DNA from: CAYVUI01 sp964454745
GTDB lineage: Bacteria > Planctomycetota > Phycisphaerae > Sedimentisphaerales > Anaerohalosphaeraceae
Length of the DNA stretch: 28,089 nucleotides
Assembly (NCBI GenBank): GCA_964454745.1
Contig: CAYVUI010000062.1
Coordinates: forward strand, 1-28,089
Direction: 5' to 3'
The position numbers and the translations under genes were made by a program. Under the pieces are notes generated by a model that saw only the letters and a program-made list of their open reading frames with translations, was not told where the DNA came from and did not search any database. This document shows, in pieces, positions 13,449-22,127 of this stretch (position 1 is its first letter; every line of letters starts with the position of its first letter).

Positions 13449-15982
13449 ATGTTTGAACGTTTTACGGACAGAGCAAGGAAGGTGATGGCGCTGGCAAATC
13501 AGGAGGCTCAGCGTTTCAACCATGAATACATCGGGACCGAGCACATACTTCTGGGTCTGGTGAAGGAAGGCAGCGGGGTGGGTGCGAACGTGCTCAAGAA
13601 CCTCGATGTGGATATCAAGAAGCTCCGCCTGGAAATTGAGAAGCTGGTCAAGAGCGGCCCGGACATGGTGACGATGGGCAAGCTGCCCCAGACACCCAAG
13701 GCCAAGAAAGTGATCGAATACGCGATTGAAGAGGCCCGTGCGCTCAATCACAATTACGTGGGCACCGAGCATATCCTGCTGGGTCTTTTGCGTGAGACCG
13801 AGGGAATCGCGGCCCAGGTACTGATGAACCTCGGACTCAAGCTGGAAGACGTTCGCCAGGAGGTATTGAACCTTCTCGGTGCGGGTGTGGATAACAGTTA
13901 TCAGAATATGGGTATGAAAATGAACCCGGCACAGGCAGGACAAAAGCAAAAGAGCAAAACGCCGGCGCTGGACAGTTTCGGCAGGGATCTGACCGAGCTG
14001 GCCGAGAAAAGCGAGCTGGACCCGGTCATCGGCCGTGCCAACGAGATCGAGCGCCTGGTTCAGATTCTCTGTCGCCGTACGAAAAACAACCCCGTACTTC
14101 TCGGAGAAGCGGGTGTCGGTAAAACCGCGATTGTCGAGGGTATGGCCCAGCAGATTATCAGCAAGCAGGTTCCGGAGATCCTCAAGGACAAGCGGCTGGT
14201 TGTGCTGGACCTGGCGATGATGGTAGCGGGCACAAAGTACCGCGGCCAGTTCGAGGAACGAATCAAGGCCGTGATTAACGAAGTCCGCCGGGCGGGCAAC
14301 GTGGTCCTGTTTGTCGATGAGCTGCATACGCTCGTCGGTGCGGGCGGCGCGGAAGGCGCGATTGACGCGTCCAACGTGTTAAAGCCGGCCCTGGCCCGCG
14401 GCGAGGTGCAGTGTATCGGCGCGACGACGATGNNNNNNNNNNGTACCGCAAGTACATCGAGAAGGACGCGGCGCTGGAACGTCGTTTCCAGACGATTATC
14501 GTCGAGCCGCCGTCCAAGGATGAAACCCTCGAGATTCTCAAGGGCCTGCGTGACCGTTACGAAAAGCACCACAAGGTGAAGTTTTCCAACGAGGCGCTCT
14601 ACCAGGCGGTGGAGCTGTCTACACGATACATTACCGGCCGGTGTCTGCCGGACAAGGCAATCGATGTGATCGACGAGGCCGGTGCACGGGTACGTCTGAA
14701 AAACATGACGCCCCCGCCGGATGTCGCCGATCTCGAAAAGCGGATCGAAGAGCTCCAGGGCCAAAAGGACGAAGCGGTTCGCAACGCCGATTATGAGCAG
14801 GCGGCCTCGCTTCGCGACGAAGCCCAGAAGCTGCTCGACGAAAAAGCGGAAATCCAGAAGAGCTGGCATGAACAGTCCAGCGAAATGATCGGGGATGTCG
14901 ATAACGAGATCATCGCCGAGGTGGTTTCCAAGATGACCGGTGTCCCGCTGACGCGGCTGGAAAAACAGGAAGCCCAGCGGCTGCTCGAGCTCGAAAACGA
15001 GCTGCACCGCACGGTGGTTTCGCAGGATGAGGCGATCAAGGCGATTGCCAAGGCCGTCCGCCGAAGCCGTTCGGGCCTGAAAGATCCGAATCGCCCGATG
15101 GGAAGCTTTATCTTCATCGGCCCCAGCGGTGTGGGTAAGACGCTGCTGGCCCGTGCTCTTGCGGAGTTCATGTTCGGAGATTCCGATGCCCTGATCCAGC
15201 TCGATATGAGTGAGTACATGGAGAAACATAACGTCAGCCGCCTGGTCGGTGCCCCTCCCGGATATGTCGGGTACGAAGAAGGCGGCCAGTTGACCGAGCG
15301 GATTCGCCGGCGGCCCTACGCGGTGCTGCTGCTCGACGAGATCGAGAAAGCGCACTCGGATGTATACAACATGCTGCTGCAGATCATGGAAGAAGGACGC
15401 CTGACCGACAGCTTCGGCCGGCACATCGACTTCCGCAACGTGATCCTGATTATGACCAGTAATATCGGTGCGGACCTGATCAAGAACCAGGCCGGCTTCG
15501 GTTTCGCCAAGCGCAGCGAGGAAGCGAACTTCGAGAAGATGAAGGACATGCTGGACAAGGAAATCGAGCGTCACTTCCGTCCGGAATTCATCAACCGTCT
15601 TGATGACAAGATCGTGTTCCGTCCGCTGACACGCGAGGATTTGCAGACCATCGTGGAATACGAATTAAACAAGGTCTTCAAGCGGCTGATCGAGCACGGG
15701 TTGCACCTGGACCTCGATCCCGGCGCGAAGGAATTCCTCATCGACAAGGGCTACAATCCCGAGTTCGGTGCCCGTCCGCTTCGCCGTGCGATCGAGCATT
15801 ACATCGAGGATCCGCTTTCAGAATCCCTGCTTCGCGGCGAATTCAAAGAGAAGAACCTTATCAAGATTTCGGTTCAGGACGAAGAGCATCTTCGCTTCGA
15901 GGGCATGCACGCCAGCGATGAAGAGCTGGACAAGGAGCATGTCGTGGTTCACTCCGACGGCGGCGAAGAAGAGACAACCTGA
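13449..15982 (+). CDS. clpC: ClpC-type AAA+ ATPase/chaperone (interrupted by assembly gap)
   Basis: ClpC unfolds proteins and feeds them to ClpP. Domains: duplicated Clp-N repeats (residues 1-145, each with GTEHILLGL), first AAA+ module with Walker A GEAGVGKT (~219) and Walker B VLFVDELHTL (~286), a middle region with a UVR-type motif (NADYEQAASLRDE, ~440), second AAA+ module with Walker A GPSGVGKT (~556) and VLLLDEIEKAH, and a C-terminal substrate domain. AAGGGG lies 7 nt before ATG 13449. Ten N bases (14433-14442) break the frame within CIGATT-M-(DE)-YRKYIEKDAALERRF; this is a placeholder gap, not a mutation. Corrected length is about 842 residues. A strong terminator follows. Confidence 0.95.
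14433..14442. other. Assembly gap (10 N) inside clpC
   Basis: The ten N bases are a fixed-size placeholder. The protein on either side, GATTM and YRKYIEKD, is missing only Asp-Glu in ClpC homologues. The G at 14443 is the last base of that Glu codon, so the real gap is predicted to be 5 nt; only gap lengths of 2, 5, 8 and so on restore the frame. Confidence 0.9.
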
Positions 15983-16003
15983 GCCAGTGAGAATGTGTAA
16001 TCC

Positions 16004-16030
16004 AAAGCCCGGCAGATGTCGGGCTTTTTT
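16004..16030 (+). terminator. Intrinsic terminator of clpC
   Basis: AAAGCCCG (16004-16011) pairs perfectly with CGGGCTTT (16020-16027) around an 8-nt loop, and the T-run extends to 16030. It begins 22 nt after the clpC stop codon. Confidence 0.9.
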
Positions 16031-16057
16031 ATGCGCTGCGAAAAGGGCGGCTTCGTC

Positions 16058-16516
16058 TTACTCGGAGACGCCGCTTTGCATGAGCAGTTCGGCCTCGGCA
16101 TCGGACTGCTGTTTTTCGAGGACCGGTTCAAATTCGCCCGGGGAGACCCATTCCACTTCGCCGCTTAGCCACAGGACCACGTAGCCCGACGGGATGTAGG
16201 ACCTGAATTTTTTGCGGGAGTAAGCCAGGATCGTATCCTCCGTGTCATTGCGGTGTATCCACAGGGCGCGGTAGTGCAGGTTGCCCAGGCGTGCGTCTTT
16301 AATTTGTTTTCGGTAGTCGGAAACGGTTTCCATCGAAGGCAGGTGGCGGTTCTGCTCGCGGTAGGTAAGGATGAACTCACTGAGCAGGTTCATGGTGCGA
16401 AGGGCCTCTTTTTTGTTGACGTGGTCCTTAAAGCCCATCATCATGAAGATAAAACCCGCGGTGACGATGAAAATCATCGCAAAATTACTGATTATTTTTT
16501 TCTGCCTTTTGTTCAT
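16058..16516 (-). CDS. Small single-pass membrane protein of unknown function
   Basis: The 152-residue protein has a basic N-terminus (MNKRQKKIISN), one hydrophobic helix (about 12-28, with the unusual FMMMGF), and a soluble remainder with FILTYREQNRHLPSMETVSDYR. This N-terminal helix followed by a helical region recalls pilin-like or secretion pseudopilin-type proteins found widely in planctomycetes, but the prepilin cleavage motif (GFTLIE) is absent, so that is not claimed. A WLSGEVEWVSPGEF strand lies near the end. A TGGTATAAT extended -10 box lies at 16618-16610, about 90 nt upstream. It converges on clpC. Confidence 0.65.
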   Translation of the reverse strand: MNKRQKKIISNFAMIFIVTAGFIFMMMGFKDHVNKKEALRTMNLLSEFILTYREQNRHLPSMETVSDYRKQIKDARLGNLHYRALWIHRNDTEDTILAYSRKKFRSYIPSGYVVLWLSGEVEWVSPGEFEPVLEKQQSDAEAELLMQSGVSE

Positions 16517-16621
16517 GGGATCAGATTCTACCCTTTTAGGTACTCAATGTCCATAAAAGCGGCGGTTCTCTGTCATTCCTGCAATGTTCGCTTATTTTGT
16601 CCGCGTAGTATTATACCACTT

Positions 16622-17695
16622 TCAGGGCAGGATGTGTACCCTTGAGTCCTGAATTTTTATGCGGTTCTTCTCGAAAAGGTCGATGGCATGGGGGTAAGCG
16701 ATGCATTCCTGTTCAAATACACGGGCCGCGAGGGTGTCGGGCGTATCGTCTTCAGCAACGGGGCAGGTCCGCTGGACGAGGATGGGGCCCTTGTCGTACT
16801 CGTTGGTACAAAAGTGGACGGTACATCCGCTGACCTTGCAGCCGTGTTCGAGTACCGCCTCGTGGACATGGTGGCCCCACATACCCTGTCCGCCGAAGCT
16901 GGGCAGCAGGGCGGGATGGATGTTCATCACGCGGTTTTCCAGGAAATCGGGGATTTGCCACAGGCACAGCCAGCCGGCCTGGACGACAAGCTCGGCGCCG
17001 GATTGTTTGAGGATTTCGGCCAGTTTTGCGCTGAAGCTTTTAAGATCGGGATGGTCTTTTTTCCGCACGATTTCGAGCGGCAGATTGAGGTCTTTGGCCC
17101 GGTCTACGCCTTTCACAGTCGAACGGGAGCTGATGACCTGTACAATTTGGGCATTGAGCGAGCCGTCCTTGATTTGCTGATCGATATTGAGCATGGTTCG
17201 GCCCGAGCCGCTGAGCAGGATCGCGATCTTGAGGGGCTTTTTTTTCTTTACGGAGGCCGTTTTGGCCGGTTTGGGGCTCTTGTCGATGTCTTTTTTGGCG
17301 TCGAGCGATTCGTTGACCAGGCTGTCGGCGAGCTTGTTGGATTCGCGGTAGACGTGCGAGACGGTCCACTTGCTGAAATTGTCGAGCAGGTCCATGCACT
17401 GGGCATAGATGGGCTTTAGGTTCGCGTTTTTCACGCGGTACTGGCCGTTGATCTGCTTGACGATCAGTTCGCTGTCACTAAAGAGGGCAATTTCGGAGGC
17501 TTTTTGATTCTTCGCCTCGGTCAGGGCATGGACATAGGCCTGGTATTCGGCGACATTGTTGGTGGCGGTGCCCAGGTAGATGCCCCGGGCGGCGATGAGT
17601 TGTTTTTTCTCGTCGTAGATCGCGAACGCGGCCGCGGCCGGTCCGGGATTTCCGCGACTGCCCCCGTCGGTATAGATAACAAGCTTGCCAGCCAA
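16622..17695 (-). CDS. RNase HI domain fused to PurN-type formyltransferase
   Basis: Residues 1-130 are an RNase H fold with the acidic quartet in order: YTDGGSRGNPGP (Asp 10), NNVAEYQAY (Glu 50), LFSDSELIVKQINGQY (Asp 74), NKLADSLVN (Asp 124). A lysine/proline-rich linker (~131-154) joins a glycinamide ribonucleotide (GAR) transformylase domain: LLSGSGRTMLNI near 160, and catalytic Asn 258, His 260 (MNIHPALLPSF) and Asp 301 (DKGPILVQ). The second half should formylate GAR in purine synthesis; the first should cut RNA in RNA-DNA hybrids. Both active sites look intact. The start is TTG 17695, supported by GGAGGAG 6 nt upstream, embedded in the end of the zinc-ribbon gene; the two are clearly co-transcribed. 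Confidence 0.9.
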   Translation of the reverse strand: MAGKLVIYTDGGSRGNPGPAAAAFAIYDEKKQLIAARGIYLGTATNNVAEYQAYVHALTEAKNQKASEIALFSDSELIVKQINGQYRVKNANLKPIYAQCMDLLDNFSKWTVSHVYRESNKLADSLVNESLDAKKDIDKSPKPAKTASVKKKKPLKIAILLSGSGRTMLNIDQQIKDGSLNAQIVQVISSRSTVKGVDRAKDLNLPLEIVRKKDHPDLKSFSAKLAEILKQSGAELVVQAGWLCLWQIPDFLENRVMNIHPALLPSFGGQGMWGHHVHEAVLEHGCKVSGCTVHFCTNEYDKGPILVQRTCPVAEDDTPDTLAARVFEQECIAYPHAIDLFEKNRIKIQDSRVHILP

Positions 17696-17698
17696 GGC

Positions 17699-18436
17699 TT
17701 ACTCCTCCTCGTTGGGCTTTAAAACGAGGATTCGAGTGCACGTCGGGCACCGCATGACGTCATCTTTGGTCATCAGACGGTTGACGGTTTCGGTGGTCAG
17801 CCCCATGAAACAGCCGCCGCAGGTGTAGTTATCAAACCGGGAATCCTGCTGTTCGATGAAAGCGATGGCCTCTCCATCGTAGGTATCGGCCACCTTTTTG
17901 AAGGTTTCGAGTACATCCTGGGGGATGTCTTTGGCAGTTTGGTCCCATTCGATCTGGACTTCGTCGGCCTGGGCCTCGAATTTCGCGGCTTTCTCCTCCG
18001 CATCCCTGCGAATCTGGTCGAGTTTTTCCTTCTGCTCGATAATGTCCTTTTCAATGGCTTTGCATTCCTGCTCATCGGTTTCGATGAGTTTCATGAGGTC
18101 GAGGACCTGGTTTTCGATCTTGGAATTGTCGGCCTTGGAGGTATTGAGCTCGGTGAGGATGGCGGAGTATTCCTTGTTGGATTTGGCTAAGTTTAGGGCT
18201 GCCCGGTACTTGGCGATGTGTTCATCGCGGTCTTTGAGCTCGAGTTCCAAGCGGTCGGCCTGGACGCGGGTCAGCTTGATTTCTTCGTGCTTGGCTTCGA
18301 GGTTGTTTTGCAGGTTTCGAACCTGATTTTCCTGAAAAACGACGCTTCTTCGACATCTTACTAACTTGGCTTTGACCGCTCGAAGCCTGTTTTCAACGCT
18401 CTGCAATTTCATTAAACCATTCAGGACAGGTCCCAT
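17699..18436 (-). CDS. C4-type zinc-ribbon coiled-coil protein
   Basis: The 245-residue protein consists of a long antiparallel coiled coil (residues ~5-190) ending in a zinc ribbon: Cys 206 and 209 (TCGGC) with Cys 230 and 233 (CPTC). This is the CT398/zf-RING_7 architecture found in most bacteria, often beside RNase H-type genes, with a probable role in nucleic-acid or flagellar/secretion assembly that remains unsettled. AAGGA lies 7 nt before ATG 18436. Its last codons form the ribosome-binding site of the RNase H-PurN gene 3 nt downstream, so the pair is translationally coupled. Confidence 0.88.
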   Translation of the reverse strand: MGPVLNGLMKLQSVENRLRAVKAKLVRCRRSVVFQENQVRNLQNNLEAKHEEIKLTRVQADRLELELKDRDEHIAKYRAALNLAKSNKEYSAILTELNTSKADNSKIENQVLDLMKLIETDEQECKAIEKDIIEQKEKLDQIRRDAEEKAAKFEAQADEVQIEWDQTAKDIPQDVLETFKKVADTYDGEAIAFIEQQDSRFDNYTCGGCFMGLTTETVNRLMTKDDVMRCPTCTRILVLKPNEEE

Positions 18437-18544
18437 GCACGCTTCCTTATACTCTTTTTAAAATATCACTTTCGTCTCCAAACTGCCATTATCACGGAAG
18501 GGGGCGATACTTCAACAAAAATTTTTGTTTTTTCGCCGGTGCGG

Positions 18545-18572
18545 TTGAGAGGAGCGTTTTAGAGGCTATAAT
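18545..18572 (+). promoter_or_regulatory. Promoter of the M20 peptidase gene; likely leaderless
   Basis: TTGAGA (18545-18550) and perfect TATAAT (18567-18572) are 16 nt apart. Only six bases separate the -10 box from ATG 18579, so transcription would start at or next to the first codon. No Shine-Dalgarno sequence could be present in such a message. Confidence 0.6.
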
Positions 18573-18578
18573 GCGGAT

Positions 18579-19697
18579 ATGAAACATTTGCTCAAAAACC
18601 TGATCCATGCGGAATCGACGGCCCGAAAGGGGGAACTGGATGTCGCGGAGGTGCTTCGCGACTATTTTGCCGCTCACGGGCTGACCGCCCGGATTGACGC
18701 CTGGGAAGGGGGCCGGGCGAACCTGGTTTTGCATGTTCCGTCATCCGGGAGCCGAAAAGCGCTGCTTTTTGCTTCTCATCTGGATGTGGTGCCTGCCGAT
18801 CCGAAGGCGTGGACGAGGCATCCCTTCCGGCCGCATGAAGAACAGGGCCGGATTTACGGGCGGGGGGCCTGTGATATGAAAGGCGGGCTGGCCGCGGCGG
18901 CTGTGGCGCTGGTCGAGCTGGTCGAGGAGGGGATGAAATTCGAGGGCGACTGCATTTTTGCCGCGACAGCGGGTGAAGAGACCGACAGCGCGGGGGCCAA
19001 GCGGTTCGTTCAGGAGTATATCCAGGCGCTGCCGGACCTGGCGGGGGTCGTGATCCCCGAGCCGACGGATTTTGCGATGATTACGGCCCACAGGGGCATT
19101 TTCTGGGTGAAAATCCGCACGCTGGGCAAAACAGCCCACGGCTCGATGCCGCATTTGGGGGTAAACGCGATCCACTTGATGCGGCGGATTCTGGATCAGC
19201 TCGACGATTTTGTGATCGAGGGGCCCGAGCATCCGCGGTTGGGACGGTGCGGATTCAGTGTGAACCGGATCAGCGGCGGCGATGCGTTTAATGTGATCCC
19301 GGACAAATGCGAGGTGAGCGTGGACATCCGCACGGTGCCGGGCGTAAGCCATGAGGCGGTGCTGTCACAGCTTCGAGGGCTGATCGAGCAGGTCGGAAAG
19401 GATGCGGGGGAAGATTTCCGCTATGAGATCGAGGTGTGCAGGGATGTACCCGGCATGCAGACCGATGAAACGGACGATTTTGTCAAGGGTTTCGCCGTGC
19501 TGGCGGGGGTTTCAGAGTTTACCTCGGTGGGATATACGACGGACGGGCCGCATTTTTCGCTGTTTCAGGTCCCGATTGTCGTTTATGGCCCCGGCAAGTC
19601 GGAGAGCTGCCACAAGCCGGATGAGTATATCGAGTTTGCGGATATGAAACGGGCAAAAGATACGTATAAGAAGCTCATTGGGCAGTGCCTGGGGTAG
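18579..19697 (+). CDS. M20-family metallopeptidase/deacylase (ArgE/DapE/ACY1 type)
   Basis: This is a two-zinc amidohydrolase of the M20 family, which includes acetylornithine deacetylase, succinyl-diaminopimelate desuccinylase and carboxypeptidases. All metal and catalytic residues are visible: SHLDVV (His 67, Asp 69), GRGACDMKGG (Asp 99), TAGEETDSAG (Glu 133-134), VIPEPTD (Glu 161) and SCHKPDEYI (His 345). A dimerisation domain spans roughly 175-285 (AHGSMPHLGVNAI to VDIRTVPG). The 372-residue length fits the DapE/ArgE group; sequence alone does not settle the substrate, so no symbol is given. ATG 18579 sits directly after a promoter. The gene converges on the Minf_1886 gene with only 6 nt between stops. 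Confidence 0.88.
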   Translation: MKHLLKNLIHAESTARKGELDVAEVLRDYFAAHGLTARIDAWEGGRANLVLHVPSSGSRKALLFASHLDVVPADPKAWTRHPFRPHEEQGRIYGRGACDMKGGLAAAAVALVELVEEGMKFEGDCIFAATAGEETDSAGAKRFVQEYIQALPDLAGVVIPEPTDFAMITAHRGIFWVKIRTLGKTAHGSMPHLGVNAIHLMRRILDQLDDFVIEGPEHPRLGRCGFSVNRISGGDAFNVIPDKCEVSVDIRTVPGVSHEAVLSQLRGLIEQVGKDAGEDFRYEIEVCRDVPGMQTDETDDFVKGFAVLAGVSEFTSVGYTTDGPHFSLFQVPIVVYGPGKSESCHKPDEYIEFADMKRAKDTYKKLIGQCLG

Positions 19698-19703
19698 CGG
19701 GGG

Positions 19704-20081
19704 TTAGTTTTCCTCGAAGCGGTACTGTTTCTCGAACATCTGCTCGAAGTCGTAAATGTTGTCAAAGTCCTCGATTTCGTCGGATTCCTGCGCGGTCATC
19801 CAGTTGTAACGGATCATGAGATAGACGATCTCGCCCATGTCGCGGGTATTATGCACCCCCCACTGGTTGAGGACCATCTTGGCCAGCCAGCCCCATCGTT
19901 TTTGGGCCAGCCGGGCGATTCCCTGGGTCAGCTCGGCCCCGGAGATATGCCGCGGTTCATCCTCGCTGGCGTTCTCGCGGAGCTGCTGGATGGTAAAACC
20001 CAGCCCGTCGTAGATGAACTTGAGAGCCTTTGCGTCATACCGGCCGTCTTCTTTGGCGATTTGTTCAATCGAGATCTTCAT
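19704..20081 (-). CDS. Minf_1886-family protein of unknown function
   Basis: The 125-residue soluble protein matches the Minf_1886 family, small proteins common in Planctomycetes and Verrucomicrobia. Recognisable blocks are YDAKALKFIYDGLGFTI, HISGAELTQGIARLA, and FGLMAKMVLNQWGV-like WGWLAKMVLNQWGVHNTRDMGEIVYLMI. The C-terminus is acidic (ESDEIEDFDNIYDFEQMF). No function is established to my knowledge. It is 21 nt downstream of metG on the same strand, so probably the last gene of the tmk-holB-ricT-metG unit. Confidence 0.85.
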   Translation of the reverse strand: MKISIEQIAKEDGRYDAKALKFIYDGLGFTIQQLRENASEDEPRHISGAELTQGIARLAQKRWGWLAKMVLNQWGVHNTRDMGEIVYLMIRYNWMTAQESDEIEDFDNIYDFEQMFEKQYRFEEN

Positions 20082-20102
20082 AAGAGCGCTTCAACTCCGC
20101 GA

Positions 20103-22127
20103 TCAGTGAATCCGCATTCCGGGTGTCGCTCCCTTGTCGACGTCGAGCAAAAAGATTTCTGATCCGCCCGGCCCCGCGGCACAGACCATGCCCTCGGAGA
20201 GACCGAACTTCATCTGCCGCGGCTTCAGGTTCGCAACGCAAACCACGTGTCGGCCGACGAGCTCTTCGGGCTTATACGCCTTGGCGATCCCGGCGAACAC
20301 ATTTTTGCGGATCGGGCCAAGGTCCAGCTCGAGCTGGAGCAGCTTGCGGGCCCCTTCCACTTCGCTGGCATTTGCGATTTTGGCGATCCGCAGGTCTACC
20401 TTCATGAAGTCCTCAATCGTGCATTCCGGTTCAAGCGGTTCGTCGAATTCCGGCGCGTCGGTGCTCTCGGGGGCTTCGGCTTCGGGCTGAGCATTTTCGG
20501 ATTTGCTTTCTTCGATCATGGCTTCGATTTTCTCCTTTTCCACGCGTTCGATCAATCGCTCGAACGGGTTAATCTGCTGGTTTTCAATCACGGTTTCCAC
20601 ATCGGCCAGGGTCAGCGGGCCGGCCGCGAGCAGCTTCTCGATCTTCGCGGCGAAAAGCGGAAGCACGGGCTTGAGGTAAATTGTCAATACCCGCACGGCG
20701 TTTAAAATCGTCGTCAGTACCTGCCTCGCTTTTTCGGGATCGGTCTTAATCAGCGTCCACGGCTGGTTCTGTTCGACGTACCGGTTCGTCTCATCGGCCA
20801 GGCCCATAATCGCCCTGACCGCCGAGGCGTAGTTGAGGCTTTCGTAATCGGCGATGATCGCGGCCTTCTGGTGCTGAATCCGCGAGACAATCGCGCGGCC
20901 TTCATCGTCGAGCGTGCCCAGCTTGCCGTCGAGCTTTTTGTTGAGCATCGGGGCCGACCGCGAAGCCAGGTTCGCCAGCTTGCCCACCAGGTCCGAGTTA
21001 ACCTTGTTCGTAAAGTCCTCAAAGCTCAAATCCAGGTCACCCACGTCGCTGGTCAGCTTGCCGGCGTAGTAATACCGCAGGTACTCGGGGTCGAGATGCT
21101 TTTTATACGTCGAGGCCTTGATGAACGTGCCCTTGCTTTTGCTCATCTTCTGGCCGTTCACCGTCAAAAATCCGTGCACGAACAGTTTATTGGCTACCTT
21201 AAAGCCCGAACACATCAGCATCGCCGGCCAGAACAACGCATGGAAGTACATGATATCTTTGCCGATAAAATGATACAGCTCCCAGTCATCGCTGTTCCAT
21301 ACCGTATCAAAGTCGAGGTTGTTCTTCTCGCAGTAATTTTTGCACGATGCCATATATCCCACCGGGGCATCGAGCCACACGTAAAAGTATTTGTCATCCT
21401 CACCGGGAATCTTAAAGCCGAAGTACGGCCCGTCGCGGGAAATGTCCCAGTCCCTGAGACCCTGCGAGAACCACTCTTCGAGCTTGTTCTGCACCGAGGG
21501 CAGCACGTACCCCTTCTGCGCGAGGTCTTTTAGCTGCGTCTCAAAGGCGCTGAGCTTAAAGAAGTAATGCTTGCTCGGCTTCCAGACGGGCGTTTCGCCG
21601 CTGACCGCGCTGACCGGATCGATCAGTTCGGTGGGCCGGTAATGCGCCCCGCACGCATCGCACGAGTCGCCGTACTGGTCCGTCGCCTTGCACCGCGGGC
21701 ACGTACCCTTGATGTACCGGTCCGGCAGCCACATCTTTTCCTTCTCATCGTAGGCCTGCTCGATCTCGCGGGTCTCGATGACATTGTTTTCGACGGCCTT
21801 CTGGTAGATCGTCTCGCTGAGCACGCGGTTCTCTTGCGAGTGCGTCGAGTAGTAATTGTCAAACTCGATCTCAAAGGCCGTAAAGTCCGCGATATGTTCG
21901 TCATGGACCCGTGCAATCAGTTCTTCGGGCGAAATCCCCTCGTCCCTTGCCCGGATCATAATCGGCGTGCCGTGCGTGTCATCCGCGCAGAAGTAATAGC
22001 AGGTATTGCCGCACAGCTTCTGAAAGCGGACCCAGATATCCGTCTGCAGGTACTCGACGAGATGGCCGATATGGATCGATCCATTCGCGTAGGGGAGGGC
22101 TGAAGTGACGACGATTTTGCGAGCCAT
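20103..22127 (-). CDS. metG: Methionyl-tRNA synthetase
   Basis: This class I synthetase charges initiator and elongator tRNA-Met. Motifs: SIHIGHL (HIGH, residues 19-22), zinc-binding CPRC...CDAC near 144-161, WLDAPVGY near 250, and KMSKSKG (327-333). An alpha-helical anticodon-binding domain follows, then an acidic low-complexity linker (~545-565) and a C-terminal tRNA-binding (EMAP/Trbp111-like) domain from ~572 (MKVDLRIAKIANASEVEGARKLLQ). Length, 674 residues, is normal for the long dimeric form. Its ATG follows the ricT stop codon with no gap (TAAATG), so the two are translationally coupled. Confidence 0.97.
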   Translation of the reverse strand: MARKIVVTSALPYANGSIHIGHLVEYLQTDIWVRFQKLCGNTCYYFCADDTHGTPIMIRARDEGISPEELIARVHDEHIADFTAFEIEFDNYYSTHSQENRVLSETIYQKAVENNVIETREIEQAYDEKEKMWLPDRYIKGTCPRCKATDQYGDSCDACGAHYRPTELIDPVSAVSGETPVWKPSKHYFFKLSAFETQLKDLAQKGYVLPSVQNKLEEWFSQGLRDWDISRDGPYFGFKIPGEDDKYFYVWLDAPVGYMASCKNYCEKNNLDFDTVWNSDDWELYHFIGKDIMYFHALFWPAMLMCSGFKVANKLFVHGFLTVNGQKMSKSKGTFIKASTYKKHLDPEYLRYYYAGKLTSDVGDLDLSFEDFTNKVNSDLVGKLANLASRSAPMLNKKLDGKLGTLDDEGRAIVSRIQHQKAAIIADYESLNYASAVRAIMGLADETNRYVEQNQPWTLIKTDPEKARQVLTTILNAVRVLTIYLKPVLPLFAAKIEKLLAAGPLTLADVETVIENQQINPFERLIERVEKEKIEAMIEESKSENAQPEAEAPESTDAPEFDEPLEPECTIEDFMKVDLRIAKIANASEVEGARKLLQLELDLGPIRKNVFAGIAKAYKPEELVGRHVVCVANLKPRQMKFGLSEGMVCAAGPGGSEIFLLDVDKGATPGMRIH

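Noticed and set aside
14060..15574. 504-codon minus-strand ORF antisense to clpC
   Set aside because: It mirrors a conserved high-GC coding frame, spans the N gap, and has no start context or recognisable motifs.
13449..15982. clpC as a pseudogene
   Set aside because: The only break is the 10-N placeholder; both halves are intact and join in frame if the gap is 5 nt.
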